Below are positions 18,325-27,006 of a stretch of 64,000 bases of DNA, one piece after another. Made by a program: the position numbers and the translations under genes. Below the pieces are notes generated by a model. The model saw nothing but the letters and a program-made list of their open reading frames with translations. It was not told the origin of the DNA and did not search any database. Source of the stretch: Dechloromonas sp. CZR5 (lineage in GTDB: Bacteria > Pseudomonadota > Gammaproteobacteria > Burkholderiales > Rhodocyclaceae); contig NZ_VUYQ01000009.1 of assembly GCF_008711155.1 (NCBI RefSeq), positions 55,294 to 119,293 on the forward strand. Reading direction: 5' to 3'. Positions within the stretch are counted from its first letter, which is position 1. The number at the start of each line of letters is the position of its first letter.

Positions 18325-19121
18325 TGGCCCGGCGGCGGCGTGAGGAGGAGCACGAGAACCACGAGCGCTGGCTGGTTTCATACGCCGATTTCATTACGCT
18401 GCTTTTTGCCTTTTTCGTGGTCATGTATGCCATCTCATCGGTGAATGAGGGGAAATACAAGGTTCTCTCCAATTCCTTGACCAACGCATTCAAGAATACG
18501 ACTGGGCAACCCGGAGGGCAACCGATTGCGACCATACAGGGCGCACCGCTCCTGCCGGTCAAGCCGATTGCCAAGCCCGACAAGCTTCCCGATCAGAAGA
18601 AGGCGGAAGAAAAGAAGGGCGAGCAGCGGCAAAAAATGAGGAATGTCGCTGACGACATCAAGAATGTGTTGCAGCCCTTGATTGCCCAGGGCAAGGTCAA
18701 GTTGCTCGAAACCAGTCGTGGCGTCACGGTCGAGATCAACGACAGTATTCTCTTCCCGGCCGGGCAGGCCAGGCTGCAGCCGGCATCGGTCAGCGCGATG
18801 CAGGCCATCGCCCAGGTTCTCGCCGATTCCGATTTCCCGATCACGATCGAGGGACATACCGACAACATACCGATCGCCACAGCCCAATTCCCGTCTAACT
18901 GGGAGCTGTCGGCCATGCGGGCCACGACGGTGCTCAGGCTGTTCAACGAAGGTGGTGTCGGTGCCGAGCGCCTGACCGCCATTGGCTATGGCGAAACACG
19001 GCCTCTGGAAACGAATACGACCTTGGAGGGAAGGGCCAGGAATCGCCGGGTCAGCATCCTGATCGACTCAAACCGTCCGGAGGAACCGACGGAAGTGAAG
19101 GATTTGCGTCCGGCCCAATAG
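18324..19121 (+). CDS. motB: Flagellar stator protein MotB (MotD type)
   Basis: Peptidoglycan-anchored stator subunit. The 265 residues have a short basic N-terminus, one membrane helix with the essential aspartate Asp22 (SYADFITLLFAFFVVMY), a linker with a Lys/Glu-rich helix, and an OmpA-like peptidoglycan-binding domain (ITIEGHTDNIPI, GYGETRP, ARNRRVSI). It overlaps motA by ATGA and is the last gene of the flhB-motB operon. Confidence 0.94.
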   Translation: MARRRREEEHENHERWLVSYADFITLLFAFFVVMYAISSVNEGKYKVLSNSLTNAFKNTTGQPGGQPIATIQGAPLLPVKPIAKPDKLPDQKKAEEKKGEQRQKMRNVADDIKNVLQPLIAQGKVKLLETSRGVTVEINDSILFPAGQARLQPASVSAMQAIAQVLADSDFPITIEGHTDNIPIATAQFPSNWELSAMRATTVLRLFNEGGVGAERLTAIGYGETRPLETNTTLEGRARNRRVSILIDSNRPEEPTEVKDLRPAQ

Positions 19122-19126
19122 GCCGG
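19110..19126. terminator. Hairpin at the motB-flgN convergence
   Basis: CCGGCC/GGCCGG with a five-base loop spans the motB stop codon, between convergent motB and flgN. There is no T-run, so termination here is only suggested by placement. Confidence 0.3.
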
Positions 19127-19139
19127 TTATCCAGGCCGT

Positions 19140-19604
19140 TCAGGCCGAGTCGACGATACGGCTGCCGGAACTGCTCATGGTCTGGCCGCTGGCTCCGTAG
19201 AGGCTCGAGGACTCAGGCGGCTGGGTGAGGATGGCGAGCGCCTCGGTGGCATTCTTGAGGTGCATGTCGACCAACTGAATGTTCAGGTCATGCAATGCCT
19301 TGGCCTCGCGGGCCAATTCCAGGAGTTGCTGCCAGTTTGTTGCAGCCGCGGTATCTGCTGCATTGTCTTCAAGCCAGCGCTGCATGCTGGCCTTGGTGCC
19401 GGGCTGACCGGCTGCGCCGATGGCCGCCATGCGCTCGCCTTCAGCGCTGTTCATTTGGGCAATCAGCGGGCTCTTTTCTGCCGTGATCGCTTGCAGCGTG
19501 TCCGCGTCAGCCTTTTTCAAGCTGTCCTGTTCGTCATTGAGCAGCGAGATGAACCGGGAAACCAGTTCGATTTCCCGAGCCAGGATGCCTGCAATGTCGG
19601 ACAT
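19140..19604 (-). CDS. flgN: Flagellar export chaperone FlgN
   Basis: Cytoplasmic chaperone for the hook-filament junction proteins FlgK and FlgL. It is a 154-residue, almost fully helical protein with the FlgN pattern (EIELVSRFISLLNDEQDSLKKAD, then ITAEKSPLIAQM). Its start overlaps the flgM stop by ATGA, so the two are translated together. Confidence 0.88.
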   Translation of the reverse strand: MSDIAGILAREIELVSRFISLLNDEQDSLKKADADTLQAITAEKSPLIAQMNSAEGERMAAIGAAGQPGTKASMQRWLEDNAADTAAATNWQQLLELAREAKALHDLNIQLVDMHLKNATEALAILTQPPESSSLYGASGQTMSSSGSRIVDSA

Positions 19605-19891
19605 CAGGCCTGAAGCTTGCCGTCGCGGTTCAGGAGGTCGCGGGTCGATTCGATCAGGCGGTCGGCAATAGCCTCCGGATTGATCTTGAAGCGACCTTCC
19701 GAAATGGCCTGCTTGATTTCCTGAATACGCGCCGTATTGACCGGGGGCTGGTTGGTGCCCGCATTCAGGCTGCCTGCCACCTGGCTAAGGCTGACCGCAT
19801 CTTGCGCCGGTGTCGCGACGGCCGTCGGGGTCGTCGATGGCTTGCTTGGAATGCCGGTCGTCGTGGGCTTGTAACTGTTGTCGATCTTCAT
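19604..19891 (-). CDS. flgM: Anti-sigma28 factor FlgM
   Basis: Binds FliA until it is exported through the finished hook. It has 95 residues with a disordered N-terminus (MKIDNSYKP, Pro/Thr-rich) and a C-terminal sigma-binding helix pair (RIQEIKQAISEGRFKINPEAIADRLIEST). ATG 19891 is chosen over 19900 because MKIDNS is the usual start and TTGAGATGA lies at ribosome-site distance. It is preceded by a sigma28 promoter, giving feedback control. Confidence 0.92.
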   Translation of the reverse strand: MKIDNSYKPTTTGIPSKPSTTPTAVATPAQDAVSLSQVAGSLNAGTNQPPVNTARIQEIKQAISEGRFKINPEAIADRLIESTRDLLNRDGKLQA

Positions 19892-19924
19892 GGTGATCAT
19901 CTCAAAACTTTTTACTCAATCCTA

Positions 19925-19951
19925 TTAACGACCATTCGAGGCAGAACTTTA
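19925..19951 (-). promoter_or_regulatory. Sigma28 promoter of flgM-flgN
   Basis: On the minus strand TAAAGTTC, 11 bases, then GTCGTTAA, compared with the enterobacterial sigma28 consensus TAAAGTTT-N11-GCCGATAA. It lies in the 62-base gap between flgA and flgM. Its -10 is identical to that of the fliC promoter in this window. Confidence 0.85.
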
Positions 19952-19953
19952 GC

Positions 19954-20628
19954 CTAAAAAGAGATTTCTACACTACCGTCAGCTTTGGCCACGCCGCTGA
20001 CGGTTTGTCCGGAAGCCATTCGAATCTGTGCAATCTGTCCTTCGGCGGCGTTATTCATGGCCTTTCCTTCTGAACTGACAGCAAATCCCGGGCCTGCCGA
20101 GATGATGCGGACGGTCTGCCCTTGCCGGATGACCAGTGGCGCGACGAGCTGGTCGGAGCGTAGCGGCTGACCGGCCCCCAGCGAGTTGCGCAAGGTCTTG
20201 CCGATGGCGAGTTGCGGGTCGCCGAGAATGCCGGTGGGCATGGTGGTCAAGTCGCCCGTGCTGACGATCAGGTCGCCGGCGGAAATGGTTTGACCGGCTG
20301 CCAGGGGGCGACCGGTCGTGACGTAGTTGCCGGTGATGGCAATTTGTACCGGCACCAGAACGCTCCAGATCGCAGGTCCCAGGCAACGCACGCCAACATG
20401 GGTTTTGCCGCTGAGCCGGGTACCGGATGGCGAAAAAGCCTCGTGGGCGGTACATGGGGGAAGGCGGGTAACATCAAGCCTGCCTACCTTGATCTGGACC
20501 TTGCCCGGCAAGCCCTGCGTCTGCTGCCGAACATAGCGCTCAGCCGTATCGACGACGAGATCGGTTTCCGCCGTGTGGCCAGTGGTGGTGGAAATAAGGA
20601 AAAACAGGAATGCCAAGTATCGGATCAT
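19954..20628 (-). CDS. flgA: Flagellar P-ring assembly chaperone FlgA
   Basis: Periplasmic chaperone for FlgI. The 224 residues start with a signal peptide (MIRYLAFLFFLISTTTGHTA) and carry a C-terminal SAF/FlgA domain (GRPLAAGQTISAGDL, IRQGQTVRIISAGPGFAVS). ATG 20628 gives a clean signal peptide, while an upstream TTG at 20649 is unlikely. It diverges from flgB. Confidence 0.92.
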   Translation of the reverse strand: MIRYLAFLFFLISTTTGHTAETDLVVDTAERYVRQQTQGLPGKVQIKVGRLDVTRLPPCTAHEAFSPSGTRLSGKTHVGVRCLGPAIWSVLVPVQIAITGNYVTTGRPLAAGQTISAGDLIVSTGDLTTMPTGILGDPQLAIGKTLRNSLGAGQPLRSDQLVAPLVIRQGQTVRIISAGPGFAVSSEGKAMNNAAEGQIAQIRMASGQTVSGVAKADGSVEISF

Positions 20629-20669
20629 CCGTACATTTTGCCTGAGCAATCAGGATGCTGCATGTCTTC

Positions 20670-20726
20670 CGGCAAGAATTGCCGAAGACTTTGCCGGGAA
20701 GCTGGAAAATTGCCGTGTGATTGCCA
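20670..20726 (+). promoter_or_regulatory. Clustered TTGCC repeats and palindrome upstream of flgB
   Basis: The palindrome CGGCAA-GAA-TTGCCG (20670-20684) is followed by further TTGCCG copies at 20691 and 20710 and TTGCCA at 20721. They lie just before the sigma54 site of flgB, in the flgA-flgB divergent gap. Such clustered repeats could be activator binding sites for the NtrC-type regulator encoded at 43.5 kb; this is an inference. Confidence 0.4.
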
Positions 20727-20742
20727 TGGCACGGAGCGTGCT
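20727..20742 (+). promoter_or_regulatory. Sigma54 promoter of the flgB operon
   Basis: TGGCACG-GAGC-GTGCT matches the sigma54 consensus TGGCACG-N4-TTGCW at all but one position, with the GG and GC pairs correctly spaced. It ends 29 bases before the flgB ATG. Confidence 0.85.
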
Positions 20743-20771
20743 AATCACTGACCGAGCATCCGGAGTCCATC

Positions 20772-21182
20772 ATGGCAAGCATCGAACAAAGCATTTCCGT
20801 CTACAGTCAGGCACTCAATCTGCGTGCCCAGCGTCATCAGGTTTTGGCATCCAATATCGCCAACGCCGATACCCCGCAGTACAAGGCACGCGATTTCAAC
20901 TTCGAGGCTGCCATGCAGAATGCAATGGGTGGCCGCATGCAAGTCGGCGGCGTGGCTCTGGCGCGCACCTCGGGCAGCCATATCGCAGGCGGTTCGGCCA
21001 GCGGGCCGGCGGTGCTTCAATACCGCAAGGAAACCCAGTCGGCGGTGGATGGCAATACGGTGGACATGGATGTCGAGCGTACACAGATTGCCGAGAACGC
21101 CATGCAATACCAGATACTGACCCAGTTGATCAGCGACAAGTTCAAGGGTATCCGCAGCGCCATGGCTTCAAACAACGCCTAA
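20772..21182 (+). CDS. flgB: Flagellar proximal rod protein FlgB
   Basis: Rod subunit, 136 residues, with the N-terminal flagellar rod signature (LNLRAQRHQVLASNIANADTP) and a C-terminal amphipathic helix (QYQILTQLISDKFKGIRSAM). First gene of a ten-gene rod/hook operon; CGGAG lies upstream of the ATG. Confidence 0.96.
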   Translation: MASIEQSISVYSQALNLRAQRHQVLASNIANADTPQYKARDFNFEAAMQNAMGGRMQVGGVALARTSGSHIAGGSASGPAVLQYRKETQSAVDGNTVDMDVERTQIAENAMQYQILTQLISDKFKGIRSAMASNNA

Positions 21183-21192
21183 GGGACAATAG

Positions 21193-21606
21193 ATGAGCCT
21201 GTTCAACGTATTCAAGGTTTCTTCCAGCGCCATGACGGCGCAATCGATGCGCCTCAATGCGGTGGCTTCCAATCTGGCCAATGCCGACAGCATCGTTTCT
21301 TCGGACGGCAAGCCCTATCGAGCCAAGCAGGTTGTGTTCGAGGCAACGCCGATGGGCGGTGCCGGCGATCTTTCCAAGGGGGTCCGGGTACGCCAGGTGG
21401 TCGACGATGCTTCGCCGCCGCGCATGGTGTACGACCCCAAAAACCCGGCTGCCAATGACAAGGGATATGTCGCCTTTTCCAACGTCAATGTGGTCGAGGA
21501 AATGACCAACATGATCTCTGCCTCGCGTTCGTACCAGACCAACGTCGAGGTCATGAATACCGCCAAGGCCATGATGCTGCGCACCCTGCAGATCGCCCAG
21601 GGCTAA
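21193..21606 (+). CDS. flgC: Flagellar proximal rod protein FlgC
   Basis: Rod subunit of 137 residues. The N-terminal SSAMTAQSMRLNAVASNLANAD motif region is typical of the family, and the C-terminal VNVVEEMTNMISASRSYQTN helix is the axial-protein packing segment. It starts 10 bases after the flgB stop. Confidence 0.96.
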   Translation: MSLFNVFKVSSSAMTAQSMRLNAVASNLANADSIVSSDGKPYRAKQVVFEATPMGGAGDLSKGVRVRQVVDDASPPRMVYDPKNPAANDKGYVAFSNVNVVEEMTNMISASRSYQTNVEVMNTAKAMMLRTLQIAQG

Positions 21607-21628
21607 GACTCGTACAGGAGAGTAAAAA

Positions 21629-22318
21629 ATGGCTACCAGCGTCACCGATACGAAATCGAATACGGCTGCCGATATCTTTTCCGCCATCAACGGCAACAGC
21701 GGCAAGAAAGCGACGACCAGCACGACAGCGGATATGGAGAATCGCTTCCTGACGCTGCTGATGACACAGATCAAGAACCAGGATCCGCTGAATCCAATGG
21801 ATAACGCAGCGGTCACCACACAGCTGGCCCAGTTGAATACGGTGAATGGCATCGAAAAGCTCAACGCGACCCTGTCGCAGTTGTTGAGCGGCTATAACGA
21901 GGCACAGGGCCTGCAGGCGGCAGGCATCATCGGCAAGAATGTGATGGTTGCCGGCAACAGTTTGCCGCTCGCTGCCGGCAAGTCAGCTTTCGGCGGTGCT
22001 TCGCTGGCGGCGGCCGCCGATAAAGTGACGCTGACCATCAAGGACGCCAGCGGCAAGATTGTCCAGTCGAAAGAGTTGGGGGCGCAGGAAGCCGGCATCA
22101 TGTACTTCTCCTGGGATGGCAAGGACGATGCGGGCAACGCCATGAAGGAGGGGAACTACACCTTCTCCATCGCCGCCACGGCAGGCGGCAAAAAGATCGA
22201 TGCCACGGCAATGGAAATTGGCACGGTTTCTGCTGTTACTCGCAGCAAAGACGGATTCATCCTCGATTTGGGTTCCTTGGGCGATGTGGCCTTCAAGGAC
22301 GTCCAGCAAATTCTGTAA
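21629..22318 (+). CDS. flgD: Hook-capping scaffold protein FlgD
   Basis: Transient cap for hook growth. The 229 residues include the FlgD N-terminal motif FLTLLMTQIKNQDPLNPMDN, and a C-terminal FlgD Ig-like/Tudor region (GIMYFSWDGKDDAGNAMKEG). AGGAGAG precedes the ATG. It lies between rod and hook genes, as usual. Confidence 0.95.
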   Translation: MATSVTDTKSNTAADIFSAINGNSGKKATTSTTADMENRFLTLLMTQIKNQDPLNPMDNAAVTTQLAQLNTVNGIEKLNATLSQLLSGYNEAQGLQAAGIIGKNVMVAGNSLPLAAGKSAFGGASLAAAADKVTLTIKDASGKIVQSKELGAQEAGIMYFSWDGKDDAGNAMKEGNYTFSIAATAGGKKIDATAMEIGTVSAVTRSKDGFILDLGSLGDVAFKDVQQIL

Positions 22319-22330
22319 GGGGTAACAGCA

Positions 22331-23641
22331 ATGGCATTCCAACAAGCATTGAGCGGCCTGAACACTGCTTCCAAGGCAATTGACGCGACCAGCCACAACA
22401 TTGCCAACTCGAGTACGGTCGGCTACAAGGCTTCGGTCACCCACTTCGGTGATGTTTATGCCGCCTCGCTTGCCGGTGCAGGCGCCAGTCAGATCGGTAT
22501 CGGTGTGAACCTCGGTGCGGTTCAGCAGCAATTCACCCAGGGCAACATCACCGCGACCAGCAATGCGCTCGATATCTCGATCAACGGTGCAGGTTTTTTC
22601 CAGATGGACCAGAACGGGGCGACAACCTATACCCGCAACGGCCAGTTCCACCTGGACAAGAACGGTTTTATCGTCAATGACCAGAATCTGAAACTCACCG
22701 GATATGCCGCCCTTTCCGGCGTGATCGTGCCGTCGACGCCGGCGCCGCTGCAGATTTCCGCTTCCGCGTTGTCGCCCAAGGCAACGGGGTATAACACGAG
22801 CAGCAGCTTCAATGGCATCAAGGCCAACCTGAATCTGGATTCCCGGCAGTCTACGCCGACATCGGCGTGGGTTAACGGTGGCGCCGCCGGTTCGACCACG
22901 GCCTTCACGCCGGACCCGCTGACGTACAACTACTCGACGGCCCTGTCGATGTATGACTCCCTGGGCAACGACCACACCATGACCTTCTACTTCCGCAAGA
23001 CGGCTGTATCGGGCCAGTGGGATGTCTATGCCAACGTCGACGGGACGACCAACCAGAATAACGGCGGCGCCGGTCCGATCGGAACGCTGACCTTCGGCAC
23101 CAACGGGCAGATCACGGCCGGTTCGCCGATGAACGTGACGGTCAATATCAGCAACGTCGTCGCCAGCCAGAGCAAGCCGCCCAACGGTGCGCAAGCCACG
23201 CAAACCTTCCCGATCGACTTTACCGGGAGCACCCAGTTCGGCAGTCCGTTCGGCACCAATCGTCTGGAGCAGGACGGCTATGCGGCCGGCAATCTGATCG
23301 GCCTGTCGATCGGTAGCGATGGCGTGGTGCAAGGGCGCTATAGCAACGGTCAGACCTTTGCCCAGGGGCAGGTTGTGCTGGCCAACTTCACCAATCCGAA
23401 CGGCCTGCAGGCACTCGGCAACAACCAGTGGTCGGAAACCTCCGTATCCGGTCCGGCGCTGGTCGGTGCGCCCAGTACCTCGAACCTGGGGGTCATTTCC
23501 TCCTCGACCATCGAAGAGTCCAACGTCGACCTGACCGGGGAACTGGTCAATCTGATCACCCAGCAACGTAACTATCAGGCCAACGCCCAGTCGATCAAGA
23601 CGCAGGATCAGGTCATGCAGACGCTGGTGAACCTGCGCTAA
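22331..23641 (+). CDS. flgE: Flagellar hook protein FlgE
   Basis: Main hook subunit, 436 residues. The N-terminal MAFQQALSGLNTASKAIDAT region and the C-terminal VDLTGELVNLITQQRNYQAN helix form the D0 core. A variable D1/D2 region (about 150-330) lies between, with FlgE-type SMYDSLGNDHTMTFYF. Confidence 0.96.
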   Translation: MAFQQALSGLNTASKAIDATSHNIANSSTVGYKASVTHFGDVYAASLAGAGASQIGIGVNLGAVQQQFTQGNITATSNALDISINGAGFFQMDQNGATTYTRNGQFHLDKNGFIVNDQNLKLTGYAALSGVIVPSTPAPLQISASALSPKATGYNTSSSFNGIKANLNLDSRQSTPTSAWVNGGAAGSTTAFTPDPLTYNYSTALSMYDSLGNDHTMTFYFRKTAVSGQWDVYANVDGTTNQNNGGAGPIGTLTFGTNGQITAGSPMNVTVNISNVVASQSKPPNGAQATQTFPIDFTGSTQFGSPFGTNRLEQDGYAAGNLIGLSIGSDGVVQGRYSNGQTFAQGQVVLANFTNPNGLQALGNNQWSETSVSGPALVGAPSTSNLGVISSSTIEESNVDLTGELVNLITQQRNYQANAQSIKTQDQVMQTLVNLR

Positions 23642-23662
23642 ACCACCGATTGAGCCGCTGAC

Positions 23663-24406
23663 ATGGATCGTCTGATCTACACCGCGATGACCGGCGCCAA
23701 GCATGTGTTCATGCAGCAGGCCGGTACCGCGAACAACCTGGCCAATGCCAGCACCATCGGCTTCAAGGCCCAGGAGCATCGCTTCCGTGCCGTGCCGGTG
23801 ATCGGTGAAGGGATGCCGACGCGGGCCTTCACGGTGGATGCCTCGGTCAGCGACGTGATGGACGAAGGGCCGCTGATGTTCACCGGGCGCAACCTCGATG
23901 TCGCGGTGCGCGGCCGGGGGTGGATCGCCGTCCAGTTGCCCGATGGCAGCGAGGCTTATACCCGCGCCGGCAGCCTGGATGTCGATGTGACCGGTCTGCT
24001 GCAGACCAAGAGCGGCTATACGGTGGCCGGTGAGGGCGGACCGATCAACATTCCGCCCGACAACAACATCGAGATTGCGCCCGATGGCACGGTTTCCGTG
24101 GTGCCGAATTTCGGTACGCCGAACAATTCGAATGCGATCGGGCGGATCAAGCTGGTCAACCCGCCGGAGGCCGATCTGGTGCGCGGTTCGGACGGCCTGT
24201 TCCGCCTGCGCAACAACCAGCCGGCCGATGCCGATGTGAACGTCAAGCTGGTATCCGGCACGCTGGAAGGCAGCAACGTGAACGTCACCGATGCGATGGT
24301 CAATCTGATCAGCTTGTCGCGCCAGTTCGAAATGCAAATCAAGATGCTGCAGACAGCCGATACGAACGCCCAGCGGGCCGATCAGCTGCTCTCCCTGAAT
24401 GCCTGA
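23663..24406 (+). CDS. flgF: Flagellar proximal rod protein FlgF
   Basis: Rod subunit of 247 residues with the N-terminal axial motif (MTGAKHVFMQQAGTANNLAN) and the C-terminal VNVTDAMVNLISLSRQFEMQ. The inner GAEAYTR-like segment (DGSEAYTRAGSLDVD) is typical of FlgF/FlgG. It is placed between flgE and flgG. Confidence 0.95.
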   Translation: MDRLIYTAMTGAKHVFMQQAGTANNLANASTIGFKAQEHRFRAVPVIGEGMPTRAFTVDASVSDVMDEGPLMFTGRNLDVAVRGRGWIAVQLPDGSEAYTRAGSLDVDVTGLLQTKSGYTVAGEGGPINIPPDNNIEIAPDGTVSVVPNFGTPNNSNAIGRIKLVNPPEADLVRGSDGLFRLRNNQPADADVNVKLVSGTLEGSNVNVTDAMVNLISLSRQFEMQIKMLQTADTNAQRADQLLSLNA

Positions 24407-24419
24407 TAGGACCTGAATC

Positions 24420-25202
24420 ATGATCCGTTCCCTGTGGATTGCCCGTACCGGTCTCGATGCCCAGCAGACCCAGCTGGATGTCATTTCGAACAACCTGGCG
24501 AACGTCAGTACCAACGGTTTCAAGCGTTCGCGCGCGGTGTTCGAGGACCTGCTCTATCAGACCATGCGGCAGCCTGGCGCCCAGTCGTCGCAACAGACCC
24601 AGGTTCCTGCCGGCCTGCAGCTGGGTACCGGCGCCCGTCCGGTCTCCACGGCGCGTATCTTCACGCAGGGCAATCTGCAGAAGACCGATAACACGCTCGA
24701 TCTGGCCATACAAGGCAACGGCTTCTTCCAGGTCCTGTTGCCGGACGGCACGACGGGTTACACCCGGGATGGCTCCTTCCAGAAGGATAACCAGGGCCAG
24801 ATCGTCACTTCCGATGGCTATCCGCTGCAGCCGAACATCACGATTCCGGCCAACGCGCTGAGCATGTCGATCGGCACCGACGGTACGGTGACCGTCACCC
24901 AGCCGGGTAGCGCTGCGGCGACGCAGATCGGCAGCATCCAGCTGGCGACCTTCATCAATCCGGCCGGCATGTTGAGCATGGGGCAGAACCTGTACCAGGA
25001 AACCGCGGCGAGCGGTACGCCGACGCCCAATACGCCGGGGACCAACGGTGCCGGCATCGTGAACCAGGGCTACGTGGAAACCTCCAACGTGAACGTGGCC
25101 GAGGAACTGGTGACCATGATCCAGACCCAGCGTGCCTACGAACTGAACTCCAAGGTGGTGTCGACTTCCGATGCGATGCTCGGGCGCCTGACCCAGTTGT
25201 AA
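24420..25202 (+). CDS. flgG: Flagellar distal rod protein FlgG
   Basis: Distal rod subunit, 260 residues, the usual family length. It has [20 protein letters not shown] at the start, the FlgG-specific [17 protein letters not shown] stretch near residue 45, and the C-terminal [20 protein letters not shown] helix. Confidence 0.97.
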   Translation: MIRSLWIARTGLDAQQTQLDVISNNLANVSTNGFKRSRAVFEDLLYQTMRQPGAQSSQQTQVPAGLQLGTGARPVSTARIFTQGNLQKTDNTLDLAIQGNGFFQVLLPDGTTGYTRDGSFQKDNQGQIVTSDGYPLQPNITIPANALSMSIGTDGTVTVTQPGSAAATQIGSIQLATFINPAGMLSMGQNLYQETAASGTPTPNTPGTNGAGIVNQGYVETSNVNVAEELVTMIQTQRAYELNSKVVSTSDAMLGRLTQL

Positions 25203-25211
25203 GGTGATCTC

Positions 25212-25880
25212 ATGAAACGCCCTGTCCTGATCTTGCTGCTGAGCGCCCTGTTGCTGTCGGCCGGGTGCGCGACGGTTCCGCCGACCAACGTGCATCAGCC
25301 GATGACGGCGCGTCCCTCAGCACGTTTCGACATGCCGACCGGCAACGGTTCGATCTACCAGGCGGCCAGCAGCCGGCCGCTGTTCGAGGACCGCCGTGCC
25401 CGCTACGTAGGCGATACGATTACGGTCAAGATTACCGAAAGCACGACAGCCTCTACCAAGTCCAACAACAAGCTGGATAAATCGAATACGGCCTCGGCAT
25501 CGGTGTCCGGTCTGAACAAGCTGCCAGGCAAAGGGCTGGTCGGACTCAATCTCGAGGCCGAAAGCGCCAATGCCTTCAGCGGCAAGGGCGAAGCGGCGAA
25601 CAACAACATCTTCAACGGCAACATGTCGGTGACCGTGATTGACGTCATGCCCAACGGCAACCTGCTGGTTTCGGGCGAGAAGCAGGTGGCGATCGGGAAC
25701 GAGCAGGAATTCGTCCGTATCTCCGGGGTGATCAACCCGAGCTTTGTCGATGCCTTCAATACGATCGAGTCGTCGCGGATTGCCGATGCCCGGTTCGAAT
25801 ACAAGTCTTCCGGCCAACTGGCCGAAGGCCAGGTCATGGGCTGGCTGGCACGCTTCTTCCTTAGTGTGATGCCGTTCTAG
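25212..25880 (+). CDS. flgH: Flagellar L-ring lipoprotein FlgH
   Basis: Outer-membrane bushing of the rod. The 222-residue precursor has a lipoprotein signal peptide with lipobox LSAGC (acylated Cys near residue 20) and the FlgH signatures LFEDRRARYVGDTITV, NIFNGNMSVTVIDV and NLLVSGEKQV. It precedes flgI. Confidence 0.96.
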   Translation: MKRPVLILLLSALLLSAGCATVPPTNVHQPMTARPSARFDMPTGNGSIYQAASSRPLFEDRRARYVGDTITVKITESTTASTKSNNKLDKSNTASASVSGLNKLPGKGLVGLNLEAESANAFSGKGEAANNNIFNGNMSVTVIDVMPNGNLLVSGEKQVAIGNEQEFVRISGVINPSFVDAFNTIESSRIADARFEYKSSGQLAEGQVMGWLARFFLSVMPF

Positions 25881-25903
25881 GGAATTTCTTGCGGAGGCGC
25901 ATC

Positions 25904-26998
25904 ATGAAGACGAAAAGCGGCAAACTGTTCCGGCAGACGGCAATTCTGGCCGCCTGTCTGCTGCCGCTGTGGTGCCAGCCGGCGCTGGCCGACCGGATCA
26001 AGGATCTGGCCAGCATTCAGGGGGTGCGCAACAACCAGTTGATCGGTTACGGCATCGTCGTCGGTCTCGACAACACCGGCGACCAGACCACGCAGACCCC
26101 GTTTACCACGCAGGCCATCGCCAACATGCTGTCGCAGTTGGGCGTCAATCTGACCCAGGAGCAGTCGCAGAAACTGCAGCTCAAGAACGTGGCGGCAGTC
26201 ATGGTCACGGCCAACCTGCCACCTTTCTCGCGGCAAGGGCAGAGCATCGATGTCACCGTGTCGTCGATGGGCAATGCCAAGAGCCTGCGCGGCGGAACCT
26301 TGCTGATGACGCAACTCAAGGGGGCCGACGGTCAGGTATACGCCATGGCCCAGGGCAGCGTCATGGTCGGCGGAGCGGGGGCTTCGTCGGGCGGCTCCAA
26401 GGTGACTGTCAACCATCTGTCGGCCGGACGTATTCCTGGCGGCGCCAGCGTCGAGCGCGCCGTCCCGACGCTGATCGGACAGGGTGGCGTGGTTTATTAC
26501 GAATTGTCGACGACCGACTTCGGCACCGCCCAGAAGGTGGTCGATGCCATCAACCGGAGCATGGGGCCGGGGACCGCGCAGGCTATCGACGGTCGGCGCA
26601 TCGCGGTGCGTACCCCGGAGGATGCCGATTCGCGCGTTGCTTTCCTGGGGCGTGTCGAGAATCTCGATGTCCAGCCGGTGGCAGGCATGGCCAAGGTCAT
26701 CGTCAATCCGCGTACCGGCTCGGTGGTCATGAACCAGAAGGTGACCCTGGAAGCCTGTGCTGTCGCGCACGGCAGCCTGTCGGTGGTGGTCGATGCCGGC
26801 CAGCCGCAGCTCGGACAGGGCGCCGACATCCAGGTCAAGCAGGACAACGGCAGCCTGATGAACGTCAAGGCCGGCGCCAACCTGGCGGATGTGGTCAAGG
26901 CATTGAACGCGCTGGGTGCCAACCCGCTCGACCTGCTCGCCATCCTGCAGGCCATGAAGGCTGCCGGGGCGCTGCGCGCCGATCTCGAAATCATCTGA
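25904..26998 (+). CDS. flgI: Flagellar P-ring protein FlgI
   Basis: Periplasmic ring around the rod, exported by Sec. The 364-residue precursor has a signal peptide ending near ALA-D (residue 28), followed by RIKDLASIQGVRNNQLIGYG and GLDNTGDQT signatures. ATG 25904 is chosen because GGAGG lies at 25893-25897; a TTG at 25889 is in frame but too early. Its assembly needs the FlgA encoded at 20 kb. Confidence 0.96.
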   Translation: MKTKSGKLFRQTAILAACLLPLWCQPALADRIKDLASIQGVRNNQLIGYGIVVGLDNTGDQTTQTPFTTQAIANMLSQLGVNLTQEQSQKLQLKNVAAVMVTANLPPFSRQGQSIDVTVSSMGNAKSLRGGTLLMTQLKGADGQVYAMAQGSVMVGGAGASSGGSKVTVNHLSAGRIPGGASVERAVPTLIGQGGVVYYELSTTDFGTAQKVVDAINRSMGPGTAQAIDGRRIAVRTPEDADSRVAFLGRVENLDVQPVAGMAKVIVNPRTGSVVMNQKVTLEACAVAHGSLSVVVDAGQPQLGQGADIQVKQDNGSLMNVKAGANLADVVKALNALGANPLDLLAILQAMKAAGALRADLEII

Positions 26999-27006
26999 TC
27001 CCGACG

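Noticed and set aside
21983..24523. 846-codon open frame on the minus strand
   Set aside because: Runs antisense across flgD, flgE and flgF, which are certain; length results from codon bias.
25969..27006. Upstream extension of the flgJ frame through flgI
   Set aside because: The added residues are a frame-shifted reading of flgI; FlgJ homology begins at 27007.
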